Shown: positions 33,929-42,796 of the stretch, piece after piece
Numbering within the stretch: position 1 is the stretch's first letter
Layout: every line of letters begins with the position of its first letter
DNA from: Hydrogenophaga taeniospiralis
GTDB taxonomy: Bacteria; Pseudomonadota; Gammaproteobacteria; Burkholderiales; Burkholderiaceae_C
Reading direction: 5' to 3'
NCBI RefSeq assembly: GCF_020510445.1
Contig: NZ_JAHBAG010000001.1
Coordinates: 2,704,501 to 2,768,500 of the forward strand
DNA length: 64,000 nucleotides
The notes under the pieces: generated by a model
What the model was told of the DNA's origin: nothing
What the model saw: the letters and a program-made list of their open reading frames with translations, nothing else
Database searches by the model: none
Translations under genes and position numbers: made by a program

Positions 33929-34884
33929 GCCTCATCTACCAGGCGCTCAAACAAACCGAACAGCAGGCGGCGCCGGCCCAGCGGTCTGGCCGTCGGTGGA
34001 CCGGCGTGGCCGCGCCCGCGCCGGCCAGGCGCGGCTGGAACCCGATACCGGCCTTGTGGGGCGTGGGGATCGCGGCCGTGGCGGTGCTGGCCGGTTGGGT
34101 GGTGAGCCTGGCCCTGGCGGCCCCGCATGGGCCGTCCGCGGTGCCAGTGCCTGCGCCCGTGGTGCCGACGGCGCGGGGCGGCGCCGGCGCGCTGCCGCTC
34201 GCACCCCTTGCCCCGCCCGCGGCGGGCACGGCCCGGGTGGTCTGGCCCGACGCGGCGCTGCCTGAAGCGGCCCTGCCCAAGGCGGACCTGCCGCTGCCCA
34301 CCGCCTCGCCACGGCTGGCGCTCTCGCGTGCCTTGTCGGTACCGGCCGGCACGGGCGCGGCTTCGGCCCCGCCCGTGGCGGCGCCGGCCGCACCGCCGCA
34401 GAACACGCAGAACGTTCAGGACACGCGCCCTCCCGCCGAGCCCGCGACCGGGAAGAAGGGGGCCGCCGACAGTCCGCGTGCGCCAGCGAGCGCGCCGGTG
34501 TCCCAGCCCACGCCCGACGAGCTGCCGGCCCTGTTCGATGCGCTGAACCAGGCGCTGGCCGGCCACGAGGTGGACACGGCCCGCCAGCAGCTTCAGGCGA
34601 TCCAGGCCAGGCTGCCGGCGTCTTCGGTGGCCCGCCTGCGCGCCGAGGCCTGGTTTGCCCACCAGAGCGACGATCTGGACGGGGCGCAGCGCCTGTACCG
34701 GCGCCTGCTGGACAAGCTCTCGGGCGACGAACACGCCAGCCTCAATCTGGCGGCCATCGAGCGCCAGCGCCAGCGCTTTGACCAGGCCAGGGACCTGCTG
34801 ACCAAGTCCCTGCGCCAGAACCCGAATTCGGCCGCGCTGCGCACGGCGGTGGATCAGTTGGCCCGCAGCGAGACCAGCCCATGA
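33925..34884 (+). CDS. MshN-like TPR protein
   Basis: A 319-residue protein. The first residues MSLIYQALKQTEQQ match the cytoplasmic tail typical of MshN and related GspB/ExeB anchors. A membrane segment lies at about 45-68, and a long Ala/Pro-rich linker spans about 70-195. The C-terminal ~120 residues form tetratricopeptide-like helical pairs (EAWFAHQSDDLDGAQRLYRR, LAAIERQRQRFDQARDLL). In MSHA systems this protein is needed for assembly and may contact peptidoglycan or the secretin. It overlaps the secretin gene and the following ATPase gene by 4 bp each, indicating coupled translation. Confidence 0.8.
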   Translation: MSLIYQALKQTEQQAAPAQRSGRRWTGVAAPAPARRGWNPIPALWGVGIAAVAVLAGWVVSLALAAPHGPSAVPVPAPVVPTARGGAGALPLAPLAPPAAGTARVVWPDAALPEAALPKADLPLPTASPRLALSRALSVPAGTGAASAPPVAAPAAPPQNTQNVQDTRPPAEPATGKKGAADSPRAPASAPVSQPTPDELPALFDALNQALAGHEVDTARQQLQAIQARLPASSVARLRAEAWFAHQSDDLDGAQRLYRRLLDKLSGDEHASLNLAAIERQRQRFDQARDLLTKSLRQNPNSAALRTAVDQLARSETSP

Positions 34885-36419
34885 ACGCCCGCAACAGCCA
34901 CCTGGCCGCCCTGGGCCTGGTGCGCAACCCCTTTCCCTACACGCCCGATGCGGGCTGCTATTTCACGACCCCGCATCTGGACGAGCAACTGGTCGAGCTG
35001 GAGCACTGCGTGGTGTCGCGCAAGGGCTTCTCGCTGCTCACGGCCGAGGTCGGCATGGGCAAGAGCACGCTGGTGCGGCGGCTGATGACGGACCTGGCGG
35101 CCAAGAACGTGGTCTCCGCGCTGGTGTTCAACACCTTCCTGCAGGGCCCGGAGCTGCTGGCCGCCGTGCTGCAGGACTTCGGCCTGGAAGGCACCGGCAC
35201 GCTGTCGTCCGACATCTCCGCCCTCAACACCTTCCTGCTCGCCAACCACCGCGAGGGCAAGACCTGCCTGCTGATCATCGACGACGCGCAGAACCTCTCG
35301 GCCAACTCGCTGGAGCTGATCCGGCTGCTGTGCAACCTGGAGACCGACCAGGAAAAGCTGCTGCAGATCCTGCTGGCCGGCCAGCCCGAGCTGGAAGAGA
35401 TGCTGTCGCAGCACAGCCTGCGCCAGTTGCGCAGCCGGCTGGTGAAACATTCGCGGTTGTACGGCCTGACCAGCACCGAGATCGCCGACTACGTGCGCTT
35501 CCGCTTCGAGTCGTCGGGCAGCGACGGCGCCCTGGTGTTGCAGACCGATGCCTGCCAGCTGCTCTGGCGCGAAACGCAGGGCGTGCCCCGGCAGATCCAC
35601 CTGATCATGGACCGCTGCCTGTACGGGCTGGCGGCGCGCAACGGCAACGTGATCGACTCGAACCTGATGAAAGAGGCCGTCAACGACAGCCGGGTCGATC
35701 TGGTGGGCGCCCCCACGGCGGACGCCGTGGGCGTGGTGCCACCGTCGCGCGCCCGCCGGCCGTGGCTGGTCGCCGCCGCCTTCGCCGGCCTGGTCGCCAC
35801 CGGGGCGGCGCTGGGCTCGCGTTTTGGCGGGGTGGACGGCGGCCCCGGGCAGCCGCGGGCCGATGGCGCGGCGGCCCAGGTGGTCGCGCTGGCCCCAGCG
35901 TCGCCCGACCCTGCACCGGCCCCCGCGCCGCAGGCCGCAACGCCAGCGGCACCGGCCGTGGCGGCGCTGTCCGTTGCGCCCGATGCCTCCGCCGCCCAGG
36001 GCGTGCCCGCCGTGGCACCCGGCGGCCTCTTCGGCGCTGGCTGTGAGCCCGCCACCGAGCAGCCCGCCGGGCGCATGGTGGTGAGCCAGCCCCTGGCGGA
36101 ACTGACCCACCAGCTGCTGGGCGCGCGCCTGGCCCGCCTGGCCGACGTCTGCCTGGACAACCGCCAGGGCCAGGTGTGGCTGACCTGGAGCACGCCCCAG
36201 GCCGGCCACGCCGTGAACCAGCGGCTGACCGCGGCCCGCTTCCAGATCGCGCTGACCGAATACGGCAGCCTGCTGCCCCGGGAGGTGGACGGCATCTGGG
36301 GCGAGCGCAGCCGCGGCGCCCTGCGGCAATTCCAGAACGAACTGGGCCTGAGTCCCTCGGGCGAGGTGGACCCCCTGAGTGGCCTGCTATTGGAGAAGTT
36401 CTATGTACAAGAACAGTGA
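34881..36419 (+). CDS. ExeA/MshM-type AAA ATPase with peptidoglycan-binding C-terminus
   Basis: A 512-residue protein. Residues 1-270 are a cytoplasmic AAA domain that starts with the usual NPFPYTPD element. Walker A is AEVGMGKST (55-63) and Walker B is CLLIIDDAQNL (about 130-140), with a sensor segment ILLAGQPELEEML. A membrane segment lies near 291-312. After an Ala/Pro linker a periplasmic peptidoglycan-binding_1 domain closes the protein (VDGIWGERSRGALRQFQNEL). ExeA uses this layout to place its secretin in the cell wall; the adjacent secretin suggests the same. The last 17 bases overlap the ATPase gene that follows. Confidence 0.9.
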   Translation: MNARNSHLAALGLVRNPFPYTPDAGCYFTTPHLDEQLVELEHCVVSRKGFSLLTAEVGMGKSTLVRRLMTDLAAKNVVSALVFNTFLQGPELLAAVLQDFGLEGTGTLSSDISALNTFLLANHREGKTCLLIIDDAQNLSANSLELIRLLCNLETDQEKLLQILLAGQPELEEMLSQHSLRQLRSRLVKHSRLYGLTSTEIADYVRFRFESSGSDGALVLQTDACQLLWRETQGVPRQIHLIMDRCLYGLAARNGNVIDSNLMKEAVNDSRVDLVGAPTADAVGVVPPSRARRPWLVAAAFAGLVATGAALGSRFGGVDGGPGQPRADGAAAQVVALAPASPDPAPAPAPQAATPAAPAVAALSVAPDASAAQGVPAVAPGGLFGAGCEPATEQPAGRMVVSQPLAELTHQLLGARLARLADVCLDNRQGQVWLTWSTPQAGHAVNQRLTAARFQIALTEYGSLLPREVDGIWGERSRGALRQFQNELGLSPSGEVDPLSGLLLEKFYVQEQ

Positions 36420-38073
36420 GACCGGGATGGAACCCATGATCGAAATCCGCCAGAGCTTCAGCCAGATGCTGGTGGCCAACGGGCTGGTCAGCCAGATCGT
36501 GATCGACTACGTGCGCCAGAAGCAGGCGGTCGAAGGGCAGAAGCTTGGGCGCATGTTGGTGGAGCTGGGCTTCATCAGCGCCAAGGACCTGGCGCGCCAG
36601 CTCGCGATCCAGCGCGGCATCGCGTTCAAGGAGGTGCCCGCGGTCGACCCGGAAGTGGCCGCGGCCTTCAACCGCAGCCTGTGCCTGACGCACAACTTCC
36701 TGCCGGTGGGCCGCGAGGGCGACAAGCTGCGGGTGCTGCTGGGCGACGCCGAGCCCGAGGCCGTGGCGACGCTGATCCAGCGCCGCGTCGGGCAGGAGGT
36801 GGTGTTCTGGCAGGGCGAGTTCTTCGCCGTTGTCGACGCCATCCACCAGCACTACTACTTCCAGGAAAACCCGGTCGAGCGGCTGATCGAGGCCGAGATC
36901 CGCAAGCTCGGCGACGACCGCGACCACGCCTACAGCCCCGACCGGCTGATGGAGCTGATCCTGCACACCGCCGTGCGCGAGCGCGCCACGGACGTGCACC
37001 TCGCCCCCACCGCCCGCAGCCGCGGGGTGCTGATGCGCATCGACGGCGTGTTGCGCCCGATGTTCGCGATGCCGCCCTCGCTGGACCGCCTGGTGTCGTT
37101 CATCAAGCTCAAGGCCGACATGGACGCCAGCGAGCAGCGCCTGCCGCAGGATGGCAGTTTCACCATCAACCTGATGGACGCGACCTACACGATCCGGGTC
37201 TCGACCATGATCTCGGAGTTCGGTGAGCGCGTGGCCATGCGCCTGCTGGCCGAGCGCAGCGACCTCGACCGCCTGCAGGACCTGGGCTTTCTGGAAGAAG
37301 ACGTGGCCGAGATGGAAAAGGCCTTCGCGCGCCCGCACGGCCTGATCCTGATCACCGGCCCCACCGGCTCGGGCAAGAGCACCACGCTGCACGCCGCGCT
37401 GCGGGTGCAACCGCTGGTGGAGCGCAACGTGTTGACGGTGGAGGACCCGGTGGAGTACCGGGTGCCGGTGGCCTGCCAGACCGAGGTGAACCGGCGCGCG
37501 GGCTACGACTTCGCCAGCGCCATGCGGCACTTCCTGCGCCACGACCCGGACATCATTTTGGTCGGCGAGGTGCGCGACGCCGAAACGGCGCGGGCCGCGC
37601 TCGACGCCTCGTCCACCGGCCACCTGGTGCTCTCCACCCTGCACGTGGGCGGCATCTTCGGTGTGGTGCCCCGCCTGCGGCTGCTCGGCGTGGACGCCGA
37701 GACCGTGGCCGAGAACCTGGTGGCGGTCATCAACCAGCGCCTGGTGCGCTGCATCTGCCCCCACTGCAAGACCCAGCGCGCTGCGACCGACGACGAAAAA
37801 GCCTGGCTCGGCCCCGAGGTGTCCATGGTGCACCACGGCGCCGGCTGCACCCACTGCCGTGGCACTGGCTACCGCGGCCGGTTGCCGGTCTATGAAATCC
37901 TGACCGTCAAACGCGAGCTGGCCGACGCCATCGTGGGCGAGGCACCGCGGGCACGCATCCGCGAGCTGGCCGAGGCCAGTGGGCTCAAGCCCATGGTGCG
38001 CCTGGCGCGCTACCGGGTCCTGCAGGGCGAGACCACGGTGGACGAGGTGCGCCGCGCCATCGGACTGGAGTAA
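36403..38073 (+). CDS. mshE: MshE/PilB-type assembly ATPase with c-di-GMP-binding-like N-terminus
   Basis: A 556-residue hexameric ATPase that powers filament extension. Residues 18-41 and 47-70 form two 24-residue units separated by exactly five residues, the MshEN arrangement that binds c-di-GMP. The second unit (KLGRMLVELGFISAKDLARQ) fits the consensus, while the first lacks the RLG start. The ATPase core has Walker A GPTGSGKST near residue 320, Walker B IILVGEVRDAET, and a zinc site CICPHC with CTHCRGTGYRGR. Start 36403 is fixed by GGAG seven bases upstream. It overlaps the ExeA-like gene by 17 bp and is followed after 3 bp by the MshG gene. No PilT retraction ATPase is present. Confidence 0.93.
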   Translation: MYKNSETGMEPMIEIRQSFSQMLVANGLVSQIVIDYVRQKQAVEGQKLGRMLVELGFISAKDLARQLAIQRGIAFKEVPAVDPEVAAAFNRSLCLTHNFLPVGREGDKLRVLLGDAEPEAVATLIQRRVGQEVVFWQGEFFAVVDAIHQHYYFQENPVERLIEAEIRKLGDDRDHAYSPDRLMELILHTAVRERATDVHLAPTARSRGVLMRIDGVLRPMFAMPPSLDRLVSFIKLKADMDASEQRLPQDGSFTINLMDATYTIRVSTMISEFGERVAMRLLAERSDLDRLQDLGFLEEDVAEMEKAFARPHGLILITGPTGSGKSTTLHAALRVQPLVERNVLTVEDPVEYRVPVACQTEVNRRAGYDFASAMRHFLRHDPDIILVGEVRDAETARAALDASSTGHLVLSTLHVGGIFGVVPRLRLLGVDAETVAENLVAVINQRLVRCICPHCKTQRAATDDEKAWLGPEVSMVHHGAGCTHCRGTGYRGRLPVYEILTVKRELADAIVGEAPRARIRELAEASGLKPMVRLARYRVLQGETTVDEVRRAIGLE

Positions 38074-38076
38074 GCC

Positions 38077-39351
38077 ATGAGCACCGCCGCCGGTCTGCGT
38101 ACCTACTACTACCGCGTGCTGCTGCCCCACGGCAAGGTCCGCAGCGGCTTTCTGCGCCTACTGGTCGAGCGCGACCACTCGGTGCGCCTGCGCCTGGAAC
38201 AGACCACCGAGGGCGCCGTGCTCAGCCTGGTGCGCCTGCCGGCCTGGATCACGGCGCTGAACGACCTGCGCATGCGGCTGTTTCGCCGCCACGTGCGCCA
38301 GCAGGACCTGGCCGGTTTCCTGCGCGACATGGGCATCATGCTGGACGCGGGCGTGCCGATGATGGAGGCGCTCAAGACGCTGGTAGAAGACGAGTCCGGC
38401 GACGACGGCGTGGCCGAGGTCGCGCAGCGCGTGCACACCGACCTGGGCTCGGGCATGCGCATGCCGCAGTCGTTCGCCCGGCACCCCGACGTGTTTCCGG
38501 AAACCGTGCGCAACCTGGCGGAGATCGGCGACCAGTCGGGCGAACTGCCGCGCATGCTGCTGGAGTCGGCCTCGCACATCGAGCGGCTGATCGACATCCG
38601 CCGCGACATCCGCACCGCGCTGATCTACCCGGTGCTGGTGTTCACCACCATCCTGGGCGTGGGCTTCTTCTGGCTCTATTACGTGGTGCCCAACATGGCC
38701 CAGCTGTTCAAGCAGCTCCAGGCCAAGCTGCCGCCGCTCACGCAGTGGCTGATCGCGGTGTCGGACGCGCTGGTCCATTACCTGGTGCTGTTCGCGGTCG
38801 GCGTGGTGCTGCTGATCATGGCGCTGATGTGGCTGTACCGCTCGATCCCCGGTTTCAGGCTCGCCTGCCACGAGCTGCTGCACCGCCTGCCGATCGCGCG
38901 CACCCTGTCCACCTCCTCGGGCATGGCCTTCATCAGCGAACACCTGGCCCTGCTGGTGCGCGCCGGCCTGGACTTCATGCTCAGCCTGGACGTGTTGTCC
39001 CGCGCCACCACCGACCAGTACTACCGCGAGCGCCTGCTGCGGGTGCGCGACGGCGTGGCGCGCGGCGAGGGCATCGGCGCGTCCATGCGCCGCGTGGGCG
39101 GTTTCCCGGCCATGGCGGTGCGCATGATTTCCGTGGGCGAGGAGTCGGGCTCGCTGGACAAGCAGCTCGACCGCCTGGCCACCGAATACCGCAAGCGGCT
39201 GGACGTGGTGGTCAAGTCGCTGGGCGAGATCATCAAGCCCGCGCTCATCCTGCTGGCCGGCGCGCTGTTCATCTTCCTCATCGTCGCGCTGCTGCTGCCG
39301 ATCTACGACCTGGTGCGCCAGTCGGTCAACCACTCGCTGGGAGGGGGCTGA
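38077..39351 (+). CDS. mshG: MshG/PilC/GspF-type inner-membrane platform protein
   Basis: A 424-residue integral membrane protein with two GspF domains (about 75-200 and 285-410). Typical elements are LAGFLRDMGIMLDAGVPMME in the first and LALLVRAGLDFMLSLDVLSR in the second, and the ending LFIFLIVALLLPIYDL. Three membrane segments are present (near 188-210, 235-258, 386-408). It works with the ATPase to insert or extract pilin subunits. The gene follows the ATPase after 3 bp. Its stop overlaps the start of the largest pilin-like gene (TGATG). Confidence 0.94.
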   Translation: MSTAAGLRTYYYRVLLPHGKVRSGFLRLLVERDHSVRLRLEQTTEGAVLSLVRLPAWITALNDLRMRLFRRHVRQQDLAGFLRDMGIMLDAGVPMMEALKTLVEDESGDDGVAEVAQRVHTDLGSGMRMPQSFARHPDVFPETVRNLAEIGDQSGELPRMLLESASHIERLIDIRRDIRTALIYPVLVFTTILGVGFFWLYYVVPNMAQLFKQLQAKLPPLTQWLIAVSDALVHYLVLFAVGVVLLIMALMWLYRSIPGFRLACHELLHRLPIARTLSTSSGMAFISEHLALLVRAGLDFMLSLDVLSRATTDQYYRERLLRVRDGVARGEGIGASMRRVGGFPAMAVRMISVGEESGSLDKQLDRLATEYRKRLDVVVKSLGEIIKPALILLAGALFIFLIVALLLPIYDLVRQSVNHSLGGG

Positions 39352-41585
39352 TGCGGTTGACGCCCCGGGCCGGCGTGCCCGCCCCGACCACCCGGCGCCG
39401 CCAGCGCGGCCTGGGCCTGCTCGAAGTGCTGCTGTTCATCGCGATCGTGGGCGGGCTGGCCACGGTCGGTTACCTCGAATGGCGCGAACGCTCCGCGCTG
39501 CAGAGCTCGCGCCAGGAACGCGCGTCCCTGTCCCAGGCGGACACGGCCGTGATCACCTTCGCCACGGTGATGCGCCGCCTGCCGTGCCCCGACACCGACC
39601 GCGACGGGCTGGAGGACTGCGGCGCCGGCGCCCAGAAGGGCTGGCTGCCGTCGGCGTCGCTCAAGCTGGCGGGCGCCGATGCGGGCGTGGGCGTGGCCCA
39701 GCTGCGCTACCTGGTGCAGCGCGGCGCCAGCACCTACGACCTCGCGGTGCTGGGCGACGACTGGCGCCCGCTGGAATACGACGACGGCGCGACCACCTTC
39801 GCGGCCATGCGCGACACCGTCGGCAACGGCGGCAGCTACCAGGCCAACATCCTCACCCTGCCCGACCTGTGCCAGCGGGTGGGGCAGGGCGTGGCCGCCA
39901 CCTTCGGCGCGGGCATGGCCCACGTGACCTCGTCCCCCTTGCGCCCGGTGGCCTATGCGCTGGTGCACCCGGGGCTGGAGGACACCGACGGCGACGGCTC
40001 GCTGTTTGACGGCGTCAACGGCGCCGCGGGCAACACGGTGGAAGACCCGGACCGTTCACCGCTGCTCAGCAGCTACGACGACGTGGTGCGCGAACGTTCG
40101 TTGGCCAGCCTGCAGTCGGCCTTTCACTGCCAGCCGCTGGCGCAGTCGATCGATACCGTGGCGCTGGGGCTGGACGTGGTGGACCAGGTCGACGAGATGC
40201 GCGAGGACAACATCGACGCCGCCGAGCGGGCGGTGATCTTCGCGGCCCTGGGCGCGGCGATCACGGCGGTGGAGCTGACCGCGTCGGTGGTGGAGGCCGC
40301 TTCGGACACCGGCAACGCGGTGGCCGAGGCCACCCTGTGCGGCGCCACGCTGGGCCTGGCGGTGAACGCCTGCGCGGCCTTCCCGCAGCACATCGCCTCG
40401 GCCGTGCTCGCCGGGGTGTCCACCGCGGCCAACATCGCCACCATCGCCCTGAATGTGACGGCCGCGATCATGGCGGGCAACGCCCTGGTGCTGGCCGACA
40501 ACAGCCGGCCGCCGGCATCGGTGTCCTGCCCCGTGCCCGACGTCAGCGCGGCGCTGGCCGCGTCGCTGGACGAATGGAACAAGGCCAGGGCCGAGGTGAC
40601 CCGCCTGGAGGGCGAGGTGGCGGCCAAGCAGATTGAGCTGGCCAATGCGAACGCCACCAAGACCGATGCGATCAACGCCCTGTATTTCTGGGTCCGGTAC
40701 GGCGGCTCATCGTCCGACCTCGACGGCACCGTGGACCAACTGATCAACGGCTCGAACACCTGGAACCAGGAGGCGCTGGACTACGCCGATGCGCAGGCCA
40801 CCCGGACGCTCTACCAGACCGAATACGACAGCTGGAGCGGCATCGTCGTGCGCTACAACGACATGCTGGCCAACCGCACCACGCTGATCCCCCAGGTGGA
40901 GGCGGAGATCGCCGCGCTGGACATCCTGATCGCCGCCGAGACGGACCAGACCGCCAAGGAAGCGCTGCAGCTCCAGCGCAGCAACAAGCAGGGTGAGCTG
41001 GCGTTGCTCAACGACGTGACCACGCTCACCTCGGAGCGCGACAACGCCATCGTCAAGCGGGACCAGGCCTACGTGAACCTGCAGGCCGCCATCACGGCCG
41101 AAGCGAGCGCGCTGGCGGTGCTCAACAGCGCGCGCGGCAGCTACCAGACGGCCTACACCAACCTCGCCAATGGCAGCCTGGGCCCCTACAACTTCTATTA
41201 CCCCCCCTTGACCTTCGTTGCCTGCACCACGAAGCCCCTCCCGGCACCGGCCTGCCCGGCGGACAGCTATTCGAGCAGCCCGTTTGTGCTGTCGGCGATG
41301 CGGGATCTGTACGGCTCGGGCGGCGACACCGGATCGACACAACCCCACGCAGACAGCAAATACATGAGGCCTTTGACGATACAGCGCCAGCTCGACGGCC
41401 TGAACGCGCAGCTCACCGCCGCGCGGGAGATGGAAGTCGATACCAAGAAGCGCTACGACGACCTGAAAGCCCAGGCCGACAACCCGCCGGCCTGCAACCT
41501 CACCGGCACCGGCGTCACGCCCTGGTCGCCCACGACAGCCTCCGATCTGCTCATCAACGTCGACGTGAAGGGGGGCACACGATGA
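39351..41585 (+). CDS. giant prepilin-like protein, family B, with hydrophobic and coiled-coil domains
   Basis: A 744-residue protein, several times the size of a pilin. The leader ends in RRRQRG, and the mature part starts LGLLEVLLFIAIVGGLATVG with Glu5 intact. The family-B element RRLPCPDTDRDGLEDCG follows at about 76-92. Residues about 285-385 are strongly hydrophobic and alanine-rich (FAALGAAITAVELTASVVEA; IATIALNVTAAIMAGNALV). Residues about 398-600 are predicted coiled coil with regular heptads (VTRLEGEVAAKQIELANANA). The last ~140 residues hold several cysteines. It could be a tip or adhesive subunit. The hydrophobic plus coiled-coil pair recalls helical pore-forming proteins, which is only an idea. 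It overlaps its neighbours on both sides. Confidence 0.82.
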   Translation: MRLTPRAGVPAPTTRRRQRGLGLLEVLLFIAIVGGLATVGYLEWRERSALQSSRQERASLSQADTAVITFATVMRRLPCPDTDRDGLEDCGAGAQKGWLPSASLKLAGADAGVGVAQLRYLVQRGASTYDLAVLGDDWRPLEYDDGATTFAAMRDTVGNGGSYQANILTLPDLCQRVGQGVAATFGAGMAHVTSSPLRPVAYALVHPGLEDTDGDGSLFDGVNGAAGNTVEDPDRSPLLSSYDDVVRERSLASLQSAFHCQPLAQSIDTVALGLDVVDQVDEMREDNIDAAERAVIFAALGAAITAVELTASVVEAASDTGNAVAEATLCGATLGLAVNACAAFPQHIASAVLAGVSTAANIATIALNVTAAIMAGNALVLADNSRPPASVSCPVPDVSAALAASLDEWNKARAEVTRLEGEVAAKQIELANANATKTDAINALYFWVRYGGSSSDLDGTVDQLINGSNTWNQEALDYADAQATRTLYQTEYDSWSGIVVRYNDMLANRTTLIPQVEAEIAALDILIAAETDQTAKEALQLQRSNKQGELALLNDVTTLTSERDNAIVKRDQAYVNLQAAITAEASALAVLNSARGSYQTAYTNLANGSLGPYNFYYPPLTFVACTTKPLPAPACPADSYSSSPFVLSAMRDLYGSGGDTGSTQPHADSKYMRPLTIQRQLDGLNAQLTAAREMEVDTKKRYDDLKAQADNPPACNLTGTGVTPWSPTTASDLLINVDVKGGTR

Positions 41586-42796
41586 ACCGCTTCTTCATCC
41601 GTCGGCAGCGTGGGTTCTCGCTGATCGAGCTGGGCGTGTCGCTGGTGATCGCCGGCGTGATCGGGCTGATGCTCTGGCGCTGGATCGCCGCCACGCAACA
41701 GCCCGTCTCGGCGCAGGACATGCGCCGCCAGCTGGGCGAGGCGCAATCGGCGGTCGAAGGCTTCGTGCTCACGCGCCACCGGCTGCCGTGCGCCGCGGCC
41801 AACACCGCCGGGGTGGAAGCCTGCGGCACGGCCGACGCCGTGTTCCTGCCCTGGAAAACGCTGGGCCTGAGCAGCGACCTGAGCGTGCTGCACTACGGCG
41901 TCAACCGCGGCGGCGGGGCCGACCTGGCCGCCACCGGCGCGCCCTGGATCGCACCCGACCTGAACATCAACTTCACCGGCGTGCCGGTGCTGCCGGTGGC
42001 CACGGCCGACGCGCCGGCCGCCGCCGCCGCGGCCACGCAGGTGACCAGCCTGATCACCACGGCGGCGGCCCGGCGCACGGCGGTCAACGGGCTGGACTGG
42101 TGCCGCGTGCTGCGCGGTTTCGCGGCCAACCCCACGGCGGCCGGCGTGTTGAGCGCCGGCAACATCACGGCCAGCCTGCCGGTGGCGTTCACGCTGGTGC
42201 ACCCGGGCCTGAACGGCCAGTTCGACGGCAACAACCGGGTCGGCGCAGGCGGTTCGTGGCGGTTCGATCTGCCGGGCCGTGCGCAGGACGAGGGCTTCGA
42301 CGACATCGGCCTGGCCGTTGGGCCGGCGGACCTGTCCGCCCGCATGGGCTGCGTGGCCCGGCTGAGCGCTGCCCAGGGGTCGGCCCAGGCGGCCTTCGCC
42401 CAGTACGACACCACCCGCGTGATGCAGGAGTACTGGTCGCTGCGCAAATTCGACGTGACGACGGCCGAAGACGGCGTGAGCGGCGCCGAGACCGGCGTGG
42501 CCATGGCCGCCATGGGCCTGGCCATTTCGACCACCAGCACCCTGGTGGGGCTGGCCTCGGCCGCCAACACCGAGGGCCTGACCGTCTATGCCGTGGCCAT
42601 CGCGGCCGTCAACATGGCCGTGGCCGTCACCGAAACCGTGCTGGCCGCGCAGGACCTGGTGGACGCCCAGCAGGCCCTGGTGGACTCCCGGGCCAAGCTC
42701 GTGGCCACCAGTACCTACGCGGCCGGGGTCTACACCGCGCTGGCCGATGCGCTGGGCCAATCGATCGCACTCGACACGAAAGGACTGAACCCATGA
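41582..42796 (+). CDS. large prepilin-like protein, family B, with hydrophobic C-terminus
   Basis: A 404-residue protein with a short leader MNRFFIRRQRG followed by FSLIELGVSLVIAGVIGLML. The family-B element is LTRHRLPCAAANTAGVEACG, followed by FLPWKTLGL and LHYGVNRGG, closely parallel to the next gene. The C-terminal ~105 residues are hydrophobic helices (GVAMAAMGLAISTTSTLVGL; YAVAIAAVNMAVAVTETVLA) ending in a charged tail. Normal pilin heads lack such helices. It overlaps the genes before and after by 4 bp (ATGA). Confidence 0.85.
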   Translation: MNRFFIRRQRGFSLIELGVSLVIAGVIGLMLWRWIAATQQPVSAQDMRRQLGEAQSAVEGFVLTRHRLPCAAANTAGVEACGTADAVFLPWKTLGLSSDLSVLHYGVNRGGGADLAATGAPWIAPDLNINFTGVPVLPVATADAPAAAAAATQVTSLITTAAARRTAVNGLDWCRVLRGFAANPTAAGVLSAGNITASLPVAFTLVHPGLNGQFDGNNRVGAGGSWRFDLPGRAQDEGFDDIGLAVGPADLSARMGCVARLSAAQGSAQAAFAQYDTTRVMQEYWSLRKFDVTTAEDGVSGAETGVAMAAMGLAISTTSTLVGLASAANTEGLTVYAVAIAAVNMAVAVTETVLAAQDLVDAQQALVDSRAKLVATSTYAAGVYTALADALGQSIALDTKGLNP

